A model generated the notes under the pieces. That model ran no database searches. It worked only from the letters and a program-made list of their open reading frames with translations, and was not told the DNA's origin. Of a stretch of DNA of 64,000 nt, positions 1-9,652 are shown one piece after another. Each line of letters starts with the position of its first letter. Within the stretch, counting starts at the first letter, position 1. The stretch comes from Amorphophallus konjac (taxonomy: Eukaryota; Streptophyta; Magnoliopsida; Alismatales; Araceae): the NCBI GenBank assembly GCA_022559845.1, contig CM040120.1, positions 169,366,334 through 169,430,333 on the forward strand, read 5' to 3'. The translations under genes were made by a program, and so were the position numbers.

Positions 1-909
1 CCAGCTAGTCACTTGTTTGTGGTTACTTGTACGGTGTCTCAGTTCCCGCTGGGCCGGAGGGAGACACCTGAGGCGTGGTCTAAGCCGTCAGTGGACTCAT
101 CCGGCCTTGCTTCTGGTGGGCAGGTACTCCTGTCACGTGAGACGTGACTCTCCTGTTTCCGGGTTCCATTTCCCATCTACGAGATGTGGTTCTTTGGACC
201 GGCTGGTGTTTCTGAGTTAGTGGCCAGGGTGCTAGTAGCTTTACCGAGGTTGTGTCTTGTTGGTGCGGTGTCCGCGACCGAGTGGTCAGGGTTGCACCTT
301 GGACAACGTGTCCAGGTTGGTCGTGTCCTGGGAGACAGGCCTCTACGGCGGGGTTACCGTGGGTTTTTACTTCGGTAAGTCGTACTAGTGTGATTTGGTA
401 GCCCCCGACTGTGATATCGGGGTGTGTTTTTCAGGTACAGTAGGAGTAGCTGTAGTGCCAAGTTTTGACCGGCCACCGGTTCGCTGTTCCTGCTGTAGTT
501 ATAGCTTTCCTTTCTGCTACCGCTGTTGTTTCCGGTTGGGGTTCCGCGGGACCCCTGTTGAGTCTCTGTTTGGAGACTCATCCCTGCTTTTCAAGTGTGG
601 TGGTTCTTCCTTGAGGTTCAAGGGTGCAGTGCTGTTCGGAGGTTCTCAGTTGCCAGCTCGCCGGGCCGAGTGTTCACTTGACATGTGGTACATTTTAGTG
701 CTTTCGACTGTACTTTCTGTTCGATTGGACTCTGTTGTAGTAGTTGTTTATTTATTTCTGTTAATTACTGAATTGTCCTGCTTTATTTCCTATTTCTTTG
801 TACCTCCGCACTCCTTTTAGCCCTTGCGAGCCCTCCCGGCTCGTGGGCGGCGGGCCAGGATTCGAATGGTATCGGGCTCCTCCCGGTATCCGAATCTTGG
901 GTCGTGACA
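1..909 (+). mobile_element. 3' part of an LTR (element A)
   Basis: No convincing coding sequence. The stretch ends with GGGTCGTGACA at 909, a typical chromovirus (Tekay/Del-like) LTR terminus ending in CA. Immediately afterwards an unrelated minus-strand coding sequence begins. The start of the LTR lies before the window, so whether this is a solo LTR or a 3' LTR cannot be told. The 5 bases after it (GACAC, 910-914) would be the target duplication. Family assignment is inference from the terminus only. Confidence 0.45.
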
Positions 910-1379
910 GACACGCAACTCCTCTTCTGCTTCGCTTGGATGAAGAAGAAGCCCTTTCCTGCATGAAGGTTCTCCTTCAACTCGAAAACATAATAGAAGA
1001 GGTCCAACGAGGTATTCACCCCACTCTGGCCACAGAGGAAAATGAAGGATAAGATAAAAGTATAGGAATTGGAGACCAGGTGAACAGGAGCTAGCCGGTA
1101 GAACTGAAGCAACTCGGCAGCAGAGGAATGCAGGGGCAGGCGAAAGTCACCCTTCCAGGCCAAGAGAAAAGAATAAAAAAGGCCGGAACGAGTGGCCAGA
1201 CTGGACTCATGAGGCTCAGGTGCAAGGAATTGGAATCGCCAAGGTAGCCCATATTGGTTCTCCAGTCGCTTCACATCAGCCTCCCCCAGCACGCTGCGAA
1301 GAGGCTCCGACGGTACCAAGAAGACCCTTCGGGCCTGCTCTTCCTCCCGCCCGACGGCCTCAAGATTTTGGTCCGCCAT
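910..1379 (-). pseudogene. Gypsy-type transposon domain (Transposase_28-like) ORF, C-terminus cut off by element A
   Basis: The minus-strand reading frame starts at 1379 (MADQNLEAVG) and runs to the junction with LTR A. The middle has the pattern of the plant 'putative gypsy type transposon' domain (PF04195): a hydrophobic LPLHSSAAELLQFYRLAP block around residues 80-97, then SNSYTFILSFIFLCG, then a basic/aromatic FFFIQAK segment near 150. After about residue 157 the frame enters LTR A sequence, so the natural C-terminus is lost. The domain has no known biochemical role. A Tat-like LTR in plus orientation lies downstream, so this may be an antisense accessory ORF like those in the Tat element further right. 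That reading is inference. Confidence 0.6.
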
Positions 1380-2762
1380 GGAACAGACATAGGAACTGAA
1401 AGAAGAGGGGGTAAGCTAAAGACCAGAGGACTCCGGAGGAGAAGGAAGCTGACGGATCGCCAACGCGGTAATCTCTTCTAGCTCCGCAAAAGCCGCTGCG
1501 ATTCTCTGCTCCTCCGAACTGCTCTCACGACGCATGAGACCCCCTCAAAATATAAATGCAATAGAAGGAAAAACCCTAAACCCCAGAGATAAAGGGACGC
1601 AAACAACGCACAATGCTTATAACCCTTAGCTAGAAGTGGCGCGACGTTTCGATCTTCCGTAGAGGGGCCTTCTTGCAATAATTTTCAAAATTATCATCAT
1701 GACGGGCGTATTTTTAGGACAAGATGCATCATGTGGCCCCTACCAGAGAGAGATCTCTACCCAACTAGAGCAAAAAAAAGTCCAGCCCAAATGCTACTCG
1801 TCCGAGCCTAATTTTAGCTTGGGAGTAGGAGGGGGACAAGTGGAGAGGGGAAATCTAACCGCCCGTACAGAGAGGCCAAACGAGGTCCGACCCGACCAAA
1901 CGAGGCCCAACTACTTAAAGTGACAGCCCTAGGGCCCACTTAATATAAGCCTAATAACTCACTCAGAACAAGAACTTTCTAGGCGGCCTTCGGGTTGGGA
2001 AGTTCGAGCATCAGTTCGATCAGGAAAGCTCCTTTAGAGCCCATTATTCACTGTCCCGACCGCGCACTCATCGCTCGGGAGACCTCTCCTGGGCCAGTGC
2101 CTCTTGCTCGGGCCAACTGATGGAAGCTTATCTGTACGGCCGTTATAAGTCCCTTAATAGTGGGGAGCTCAAAGGGATAGGGGAGATCAAGAGTCTACAT
2201 GCTATAAAGAGCCCGCATGGAGGACATAACCCCCCCTGAAACTCCTCAGCTTATAGGGATCATTCACTCAATGAGCCACTATTTAAGCTAGAAGAGCCCT
2301 ACTGTGCAGAGGTAAGCCAAAAACCCTAAGCAGGAACCACTTCACCTATTGGTGGAGAGGGATCCCATGCTCCCATCTTCCTCCTAACTCCTCCCTTTTG
2401 CACCAGTGCTCTACTACAGTTGCTGACTTAAGCATCGGAGGGTATTCCCCCTGGATCCATCCCTGGGCATGTCTGACTTGTTTCCCGTCTGGCAGTTCAT
2501 CCTTCAAGCGTACGTGGTCATCCTCTTCCCCGCTCAAGAGTAGCGCGAGATCGCCCCTCTTCAGGTGCCATCCTCAAGCTGACTTTCTTCAGTTTCATCT
2601 TCACTATCCCCTTCCTGAACATATACCCCTAAACCGTCATATAGTGGGAACCCCTCTACACCCTCTGTCCCTAGGGGAATGGGAGTTGTCATGAATTAGA
2701 GACTAGACATAGTTGGGTACATCTCTCCGCCTGCTCACTGATGTAGCGGGCGAGACCATGAC
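1380..2762 (+). mobile_element. Tat-like LTR region (element C), boundaries uncertain
   Basis: Non-coding. A purine tract (GGGAGTAGGAGGGGGACAAG, 1821-1840) could be a polypurine tract. A TATA-like CTATAAAGAG occurs near 2210. The phrase GCTGACTTAAGCATCGGAGG near 2420-2440 is the kind of U5 sequence seen at the end of plant Tat/Retand LTRs. Together these suggest the 3' end of a plus-strand Tat element, with the 1379-910 ORF as its antisense accessory gene. No second LTR is available to fix the ends. Confidence 0.35.
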
Positions 2763-4062
2763 TGTAATGCCCCAGATTTTTGGATCATGTTATTACGAGT
2801 TACGAATTGTGCCCATGTGGGTTTCAAACTTTTGTATTGGATTTTTGAACCCTTTTTTGGTGCTTGTATAGATTATTATGGGTCCGTGGGGGCGCGTGGA
2901 GTGGTCCCACTTTTTTCCAAAAAAAATTTGGGTCATAATATATTTTTTGGGGTTTTTTGGAGTTCCCATGAATTTTTTAAATGAGATAGAAAAAATATAA
3001 TAAAAGTGCTTCTTGTTTTGGGTTATATCCATGTTCGGGGATGAGCGGCGATTTTTGGCTGATCTAGTCCTTGGTTCGTGATTTGAATGTGGCTTTCTAG
3101 ATGTAGGAATGCCCGGGGATGGATTCCCCATGTTTTTTCCTTCATCTCGTGACGAATGGGGCTTGCGATCGGACTCCGCGTGGAGTTCGGTGTTTTTCTG
3201 CAAAATCCAACAGGAGATGACCACAAGGGTGGTCGTCACGTCTAGAGCAGGGCTTTCCCCGCACAGGTCTACTGGTCGGCCAAAGGTTGGGCCACCCAGA
3301 GTTGCAGGCGGCCAAGAGCCTGGCCGCCCTACCTTCTCTTCTGTTCTCTATAGCCCATTGACTGGGCGGCCAGAGGGTTGTCCGCCCAGGTCCCCTGTGT
3401 GGCCAGACGAGTGGCCGCCCAGGTCCTGCATTACCAAGGCTGGGCGGCCGAAGGGTTGGCCGACCAACCCTTCTGTCCCAGCACCTGGGTGGCTAGACTG
3501 GTGGCCACCCAGGCCCACAGTAGGCGGCCAGGTGTTTGGCCGCCCAGGCACTCTGGCCGCCAGGCTTGTGGCCGCCTAGTCTCTGGGCGGCCCTAGCTGC
3601 CCAGACCCCTTGGGCCCGGGGATGCTACGTTCTGCTGATTCGTTTCCCAAGGTTTTCATACGGGGCATCGCTTTACGGAATGCGTGTCCGTGTGATTCCT
3701 AGAGTCCTGCCAAGTCTGTGTAATTATAGTTGGCCTTCCCTGTGTGATTTGTGTAGTCTAAGCAGTCATTCTTGTGCTTGGGCCATCAGGGTCGACTGTC
3801 CCCGGGAGAGTTCCGTGACCGTGGACGATATCCCCGCGTGAGGGCTATGATCGCGGATAGGTATCCTCGTATGAATTATGGGCCGAGGTTATCAGGTTTC
3901 TGTCAGTCGCCCATAGATTGTTTACCCGTAACTGGTAGTGTTGTTCCGAAGTTCCCTATGGTTCAGGCGCATGAGTACGCATATCCTTGGGTTTTTCGTG
4001 AGAACGCGGAGGTTAGTGCTTTATAGTTTCACTACCTGGAGGGCATGTCATGATTGGACCAG
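2763..4062 (+). mobile_element. LTR start, element B (chromovirus-like), 3' side truncated
   Basis: TGTAATGCCCCAGATTTTTGG at 2763 is a typical chromovirus LTR beginning. No open frame of note follows. The internal part (3273-3593) holds the GGCGGCC inverted-repeat array listed separately. The right end appears to be cut by element D around 4062; no matching LTR end or target duplication was found. Confidence 0.4.
3273..3593. repeat. Array of about eight short GGGCGGCC...GGCCGCCC inverted repeats
   Basis: Successive units consist of an arm like tGGGCGGCC, a 6-10 base loop and the complementary arm GGCCGCCCA, separated by 8-20 unrelated bases. Good examples start near 3309, 3363, 3443, 3523 and 3551. 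Arms vary by single substitutions, sometimes on both sides at once (GGGTGGC...GCCACCC near 3486), which keeps the pairing. Every arm contains CG. The array has the same layout as the ACGGTC arrays elsewhere in the window but a different sequence. Function unknown. Confidence 0.85.
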
Positions 4063-4640
4063 TGTTGACGCTTAAAAGTTGGCACAAAAAGCAAAGCAGA
4101 GTTAATGTAGAAGAAGAGGAAGATAGATTGACGCACCCATAAGGTTGAGTCAACCCTGCAATGCCGTTCAGGCTGAAAAGAGGACAGCGGATGGCATCGA
4201 CGCACAGCACAAGTTGCGTCGATGCCATGCTTGAAGAATAGAGCTGTTGAGCGGCATGATCGACGGACTACGTCAACACACAATCTCAGCTACCTCGACA
4301 CAATCAAAGATGAAGCAGAAAGCTGCAGGCGACAATGGGCTGCATCGACGCACCCTCAAGCACGAAGGAAAAAGGGTACCCGTCGCGGGATTTGATCATG
4401 GCACGTGATCAGAAAAGTGGCGTCTAGAAAGCCGTACAGTTCATACAAGGACACGTGGGTGAATAATCTCCATCCATGGGAGATTCCTAGTCCATACCTC
4501 GATCAAAAAACCCTCACATGGCCTCTATAAAAGAGGTGCTGCCCCGAAGAGAAAGCACCCCCCCCCCCCGTTGGTTGGCTGTTCGAAGCTTCCTAAGGGA
4601 GAATATCAAAGCGATCTGTTGTGCTCCTGAGCGAGGGAGA
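4063..4640 (+). mobile_element. LTR-like sequence D, left part (split by Tekay-1)
   Basis: TGTTGACGC at 4063 could be an LTR start. A TATA box (TATAAAAG, 4525-4532) follows, then a poly-C run near 4558. The sequence is interrupted at 4640 by Tekay-1 and resumes at 16851. There it leads into a poly-A-signal-like AATAAAAGC near 17038, as in the R/U5 part of an LTR. No protein is visible. Family unknown. Confidence 0.35.
4191..4228. repeat. Perfect 14-bp inverted repeat with 10-base loop
   Basis: ATGGCATCGACGCA (4191-4204) pairs exactly with TGCGTCGATGCCAT (4215-4228). The same core recurs nearby in weaker pairs (TTGACGCA...GTCAA at 4128-4155; ATCGACG...CGTC around 4258-4275) and as a single arm near 4343. 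This is the third arm sequence in the window with the same spaced-hairpin layout. Confidence 0.9.
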
Positions 4641-4645
4641 AGAAG
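4641..4645. repeat. Target-site duplication AGAAG (left copy) of Tekay-1
   Basis: AGAAG directly precedes the terminal TGTGACGACC and is repeated at 16846-16850 directly after the other LTR. A 5-bp duplication is normal for Ty3/gypsy integrase. Confidence 0.9.
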
Positions 4646-6898
4646 TGTGACGACCCAGAGCTCCGGATACTGATATACCGATAACATCGATGCACCGATA
4701 CCAAGAACTGGGGAAGCCACCCAAGAGGCTGATGAGGCCCCTGAAGGGTTAGTGGAGTTTGTCGAGGGGATGTATAATGAATTGCAATCACAAGTGTGCA
4801 TAATTGAATTTAAGCAATAAAGTTTAATAGATGTGCGGAAGCAATTTCAAAATAAACAGAGTGCTAAATATATAAACTAGTCTAGAGGCACAAGAGTGCT
4901 AGTCCAAAAGTACAACTACTTAGGGCATACCCCGGAAAAAGTACAAAAGAAGGCCAAAAAGGCAACCCGTCTACTGCTGGCAGCTAAGAACGGTCTCCGA
5001 GCACACGGGAAACACCGGGAAACGGCGGGCGCGGCTCACCTGAAAGGAGAAGGGTGAGTCGCAGCCAGACTCAGTAGAGGTCACGTGGATCCCTACCTCG
5101 TGCTAAACATGCAATCAAGTGAAATTAAAGCAATTAGAGCATGCATTTAAATAAATGAACATGCAATGGCATGATTAAACCTAACGACTGAAAGCTGTAA
5201 ATCTAACTGAATAGGTGTAACAGGTAACACATGCCAATAACAAATAAATCGAATCAACAGAAAATGAATCTACCAATAGAATATGTCTCAACTAACCAAG
5301 CCACGGGGAACAGGACAACCACTGGGAAAAAAAACCAGATGCGTCCACTGATGGCTTACACTGCATCTCAAGCACTCGCAGTCTGTAACACGACAAGCAG
5401 AGCGCGTAAACGGTACCAAACCAAGTGATCAGTCAGAGTGACACTCGTCAATGTCAGTCCAAAGCCTCCGACCATGTATGCACACACTGACTCTCGCCTG
5501 AGCCAGGCTCTCTAGCTAGTTTCTCCCTCGGCAGGACGCTACCGCTGGCCGGGAGCCCACGGAACTAGCTTACAAACCGTGTGACGGGAACACCCCTCCG
5601 CCATCCCCAGGCGGGTCGACAACTCAAAGGCCTTAGGGCTACAACAGTGGCTCCATCGCAAGGAAAGAAAATCTACTCTATTGGGATCTAAAAACATGCC
5701 ATTATTTCATAAAATAACTCAAACATGGTGTATAGTTATTGTGGAAAGCGTTAAAGAATGAACAGGCGACTTTTGCAAGCTAAAAGGAGTGTGACGGTCT
5801 GATGCCACCACGTCACAAGGGCGTGACGGTCGGGGGATGGTGCGTTACATCGTCTGTGATGCATCTGCCCCTGTCCGTTAGAGCCACCCGAAACTAATTA
5901 ATATCCATAGTTTTTAACGTTCCAATAGGGTGTAACGTGCTCCCGGAGGCGCGTTACGACGCCCTGACGGTCGCCCGATAGGCCGTCAGGACAATCGCCA
6001 TACCAGGTCGACTAGCAGTCAAACGAAATGTAACGGTCGGGGGCTCGACCGTTACACTCACTGTGACGCACCTACTTAGGTCCGTCACAGGACTGTAACG
6101 CGTCCCATGGGGACTGTTACCAGTGTGATGGTTCCTAGTAGGACCGTCACACCGTCTGGGTTACAGACGGGTTACGTTTGAAAACGGGTTCCCTCCCGGG
6201 CGACCGAAATCACCGGGTAATCGACGAAAAATCTGTTTCCTGGCAAACCACGCGTCCACAACAACAATATACTACTAGAAACATCTAATTACAACGCTCA
6301 CAATGGATTAAACGCAAGGAATGAAGCTTAAGCACAAAAATGAAAAATATCTATTATGCATGCCATAGGAGCTTAACTAAGAAAACATGCTATAGGGAAG
6401 GATCCTAGCGAGATTGGGATTCCATCCCCGTACCTGGATCAAGCCGGAACGGCCGATTAAGCCACATGCAAGGGAAAGGAACCACTGAGCCTCCTCACCC
6501 CGTCTCGCTCCCACGAGCCTCAAACCACGTCGAGGTGGGCGTCAATGCGCTCTACTCGACGCAAGGATTCCAACGGCGAGCTCCACGCCTCAAACCGCCG
6601 CCGTTTCACCCGATTCCCCTAGGAAGGATGGAGAGGGCGATGGAGGAGAGAGAGGGCGAGAGTGAGATCGATGAGGGGGAGAAAGAGGGAGTGGGTAAAA
6701 TGGGGAAAAATGGTTAATATATATATTATATTTATTTTATATAAAAACCTTATTTTCCCCTTTTAAAAACTCAAATCATTCCAATTAAATCCTGAAAAAT
6801 GTCAGAAAAATTCCTAAAAATCCAGGAAAATAGCCAGAAATTACAGAATGGATTCTAGGTCCGAACCACTATGGACCAATTAAGGCACGGGCCTCACA
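4646..6898 (-). repeat. 3' LTR of Tekay-1
   Basis: In element orientation it runs from TGTGAGGCCC to GGTCGTCACA. It is nearly identical to 14594-16845, with scattered substitutions and small indels. An AT-rich stretch (6717-6745) on the promoter side may hold a TATA box. No long ORF is convincing; a short open stretch at 6466-6717 is a low-complexity shadow. Confidence 0.95.
5791..6176. repeat. ACGGTC spaced inverted-repeat array in Tekay-1 3' LTR
   Basis: About ten arms of the form GTGACGGTC, GTAACG or GTGACGCAC alternate with complementary arms ending CGTTAC or CGTCAC, usually 8-14 bases apart. One clean unit is GTAACGGTC-ggggctc-GACCGTTAC (about 6030-6055). The whole array is present in the other LTR at 15740-16127. 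Confidence 0.85.
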
Positions 6899-6910
6899 GT
6901 CCCTCCCTCC
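6899..6910 (-). other. Polypurine tract of Tekay-1
   Basis: On the minus strand GGAGGGAGGGAC abuts the first base of the 3' LTR. This is where plus-strand DNA synthesis is primed in LTR elements. Confidence 0.85.
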
Positions 6911-6977
6911 GAATAAAAATTTCATCCTCGAAACTTAAAATAGCGGATAAGGAGGAGACTGAGAAAAGAATTATACC

Positions 6978-7349
6978 TTACTGGAATAAGAAAGGAAAAA
7001 GCTGACGCATTTCATCTTCACGTTCCCAAGTTGACTCATTGCCGGAGTGGCGCTGCCAAGCGACTCTTACCAGAGGGATAGCCTTGTTTCTCAACCGCTG
7101 CTCACGACGGTCTTCTATTCTAATAGGAAACTCTGGTGTAGACAAATAAACAGTCACTTCGGGCCAAACAGAGTCTTCAAGGACATGGGATGCATCAGAT
7201 ACATATTTCCTCAACTGAGAGACGTGGAACACATCATGAATAGCTTACATAGCCGCTGGTAGTTGCAGTCGATAAGCTACCTGACCCACAGATTCTAAAA
7301 TAGGAAATGGGCCAACATAACGCGGACTAAGCTTTCCACGCTTCCGAAA
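6978..7349 (-). pseudogene. Tekay-1 pol C-terminus, chromodomain-like tail
   Basis: After stops near 7349 and 7262, the frame reads FHVSQLRKYVSDASHV and then a tail with IRIEDRREQRLRN, VRVAWQRHSG and TWEREDEMRQ. This is the C-terminal layout of Tekay/Del integrases, where a degenerate (group II) chromodomain follows the integrase. In active elements such a domain helps target integration to modified chromatin. It is separated from the integrase core by two nonsense codons in an otherwise continuous frame. Confidence 0.8.
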
Positions 7350-8654
7350 TCAGGAAACACCCTTCATCGGAGACACCTTGACAAAAACCATGTCTCTAGG
7401 CTCAAATTGCAGTGGACGTCTACGCTGATCTGCATAGCTTTTCTGTCGACTCTGAGCTGTCAAAAATCTCTGCCTGATCAGACGAACCACATCAGAACAT
7501 TGCTGCACCATGTCAGGTCCCGTCAAAAGTCTGTCCCCAACATCTAACCAGTTCAAGGGAGTACGACAAGGATGACCATACAGCGCTTCGTAAGGAGCCA
7601 AGCCAATACTGGAGTGAAAACTGTTATTATAAGCAAATTCAACAAGCGGCAAATGTTGACTCCACGAACCTTGCCAATTTAGGCAACACGACCTCAGCAT
7701 ATCTTCCAGAGTCTGAATAGTCATTTCTGACTGTCCATCTGACTGCGGATGATACGCTGAACTGAAGGCTAACTCAGTGCCCAAAGCTTTCTGAAAACTG
7801 CGCCAGAACCTGGAGGTAAACCGTGGATCACGATCTGACACATGTGAAATAGGAATCCCATGCAGCGGCACAATCTTTTGAACATAAAGCTCGGCCAACC
7901 TCTGCACATTCCAAGAAACCTTTATCGGCAACAATCTGGCAATCTTAGTTAATCTGTCAACAAGCAACAAGATACCATCAAATCCATGTGAAGTCCGAGG
8001 CAAACCCACCACAAAATCTGTAGTGACATGATCCCATTTCCACATTGGAATTTCTAACGGCTGAAGCAATTCACCTGACTTTTGATGTTCAGCTTTAACC
8101 TGCTGACAAGTCAAGCACTTAGAAACAAATGCAGCCACATCTTTCTTCATACCTTGCCACCAGAACTGCTTTTTCAAATTCTGATACATCTTAGTGGTGC
8201 CTGGGTGAATAGCAAAGCGGGATCCATGGGCTTCACTCAGAATCACATGTCTCAATATATCATCAGCGGGAACATACATTCTGCCCTGGAAATAGACAAC
8301 CAGCTCATCATCAAATTCAACATCATATTTTGATATAATACGAGCCAAATCAGGATCAGCCTGTTGAGCTTCTTTAATCTGTTGATATAAAGCTGAACCC
8401 AAAATCAAACTAGCACAAACTGCTGTCCTCGGATTGGCAGGAATCTCTATATTAAGTGCCTCTCTTGGAAGCTGTTCCCATAATTTCCATTCATGAAGCA
8501 ACAGATGACTGACTTGCACCTTCCTTCTCAGAGCATCAACCACTACATTCATTTTACCCGGCTGATAGGAGAGTGTAAAGTCATAATCTTTCATGTATTC
8601 CATCCAACGACGCTGTCTGAGATTCAGATCTTTCTGGGAGAATATATACTGTAA
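7350..8654 (-). pseudogene. Tekay-1 integrase (with end of RNase H)
   Basis: A long frame begins just after the RNase H relic. Visible parts in order: a tether region (WMEYMKDYDFTLSYQPG); a zinc-binding HHCC region (HGSRFAIHPGTTKMY, then CLTCQQVK); and the catalytic core with DFVVGLP (first Asp), SDRDPRF (second Asp) and QSDGQSEMTIQ (Glu). The DDE triad and zinc ligands look intact. This strand-transfer enzyme inserted the element DNA. The frame ends at a stop near 7350 inside the C-terminal region. Confidence 0.9.
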
Positions 8655-9239
8655 ACTCTAATGATCAGTGAAAATTTGAAACTTCTCACCATAGAGATAA
8701 TGTCTCCAGATCTTTAAGGAAAAAACAACTACAGCTAACTCCAGATCATGCGTGGGATAATTTTCTTCATGCTGTTTCAATTGCCGAGATGCATAAGCGA
8801 TAACCTTTCCATGTTGCATCAGCACTGCACCTAAACCCACTCGAGAAGCATCTGTGCAAACCACAAATCCACCCGAGCTGGAAGGCAGAGTCAACACTGG
8901 AGAAGAAGTCAAGAGCCTTTTCAATTCAACAAAACTATCCTCACACTGATCCGACCAGACGAAAGGTACATCTTTACGAGTCAGTCTAGTCATTGGTGCT
9001 GTAATCTTTGCAAAATCCTGGATGAATCTTCGATAATACCCAGCCAAATCTAAGAAACTTCTGATCTCTGTCACAGTTCTTGGTCTCTGCCAATTTAGAA
9101 CAGCTTCAATCTTTGCAGGGTGTACTGCTACTCCGTTGCCTACTCCGTTGCCAGAAATCACGTGGCCAAGGAAATGAATTTCCCGAAGCCAAAAGTCACA
9201 TTTACTGAACTTTGCATAGAGCTCGTGATCTCTTAGAGT
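8655..9239 (-). pseudogene. Tekay-1 RT thumb and RNase H
   Basis: Reading on from the RT palm, a stop at 9239 is followed by [12 protein letters not shown] and LGHVISGNG. Next comes the connection, [16 protein letters not shown], and an RNase H with [15 protein letters not shown] and [18 protein letters not shown] further stop near 8655 interrupts the FTDHxSLQY motif. RNase H removes the RNA template during cDNA synthesis. The segment [10 protein letters not shown] contains a small in-frame duplication (GTTGCCTACTCC twice on the plus strand, 9133-9156). Confidence 0.88.
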
Positions 9240-9638
9240 CTACAGAACGATCCTCAAGTGCTGCACATGATCTTCATCAGAAGTAGAGTAAATCAGAATA
9301 TCATCTACAAAGATTACCACGGACTGATCCAGATATGAGCGGAAAACACGCTGCATTAGGTCCATGAAAGCTGCTGGAGCATTTGTTAAGCCAAACGGTA
9401 ATACCAAAAATTCATAGTGACCATAACGAGTACTGAAGGCTGTCTTCTCCACATCAGACTCCCGGATCCGCAATTGAAAATAGCCAGACCGAAGGTCAAC
9501 CCGCGAAAAGACAGTAGCAGACTGTAACTGGTCAAACAAATCATCAATCCTGGGAAGCAGATATTTATTCTTGATAGTCACCTGATTCAATTGTCTGTAA
9601 TCAATACAAAGCCTCAGGCTTCCATCTTTCTTTTTCAC
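9240..9638 (-). pseudogene. Tekay-1 reverse transcriptase palm, downstream of LINE insertion
   Basis: Starts exactly at the lysine-rich [17 protein letters not shown] motif. It contains [12 protein letters not shown] (motif A Asp present), [13 protein letters not shown] and [11 protein letters not shown] (YVDD-type catalytic centre, here FVDD). The N-terminal fingers are on the far side of the LINE at 12492 and above. A stop at 9240 truncates this frame. Confidence 0.92.
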
Positions 9639-9652
9639 AATACCATAAAGCC

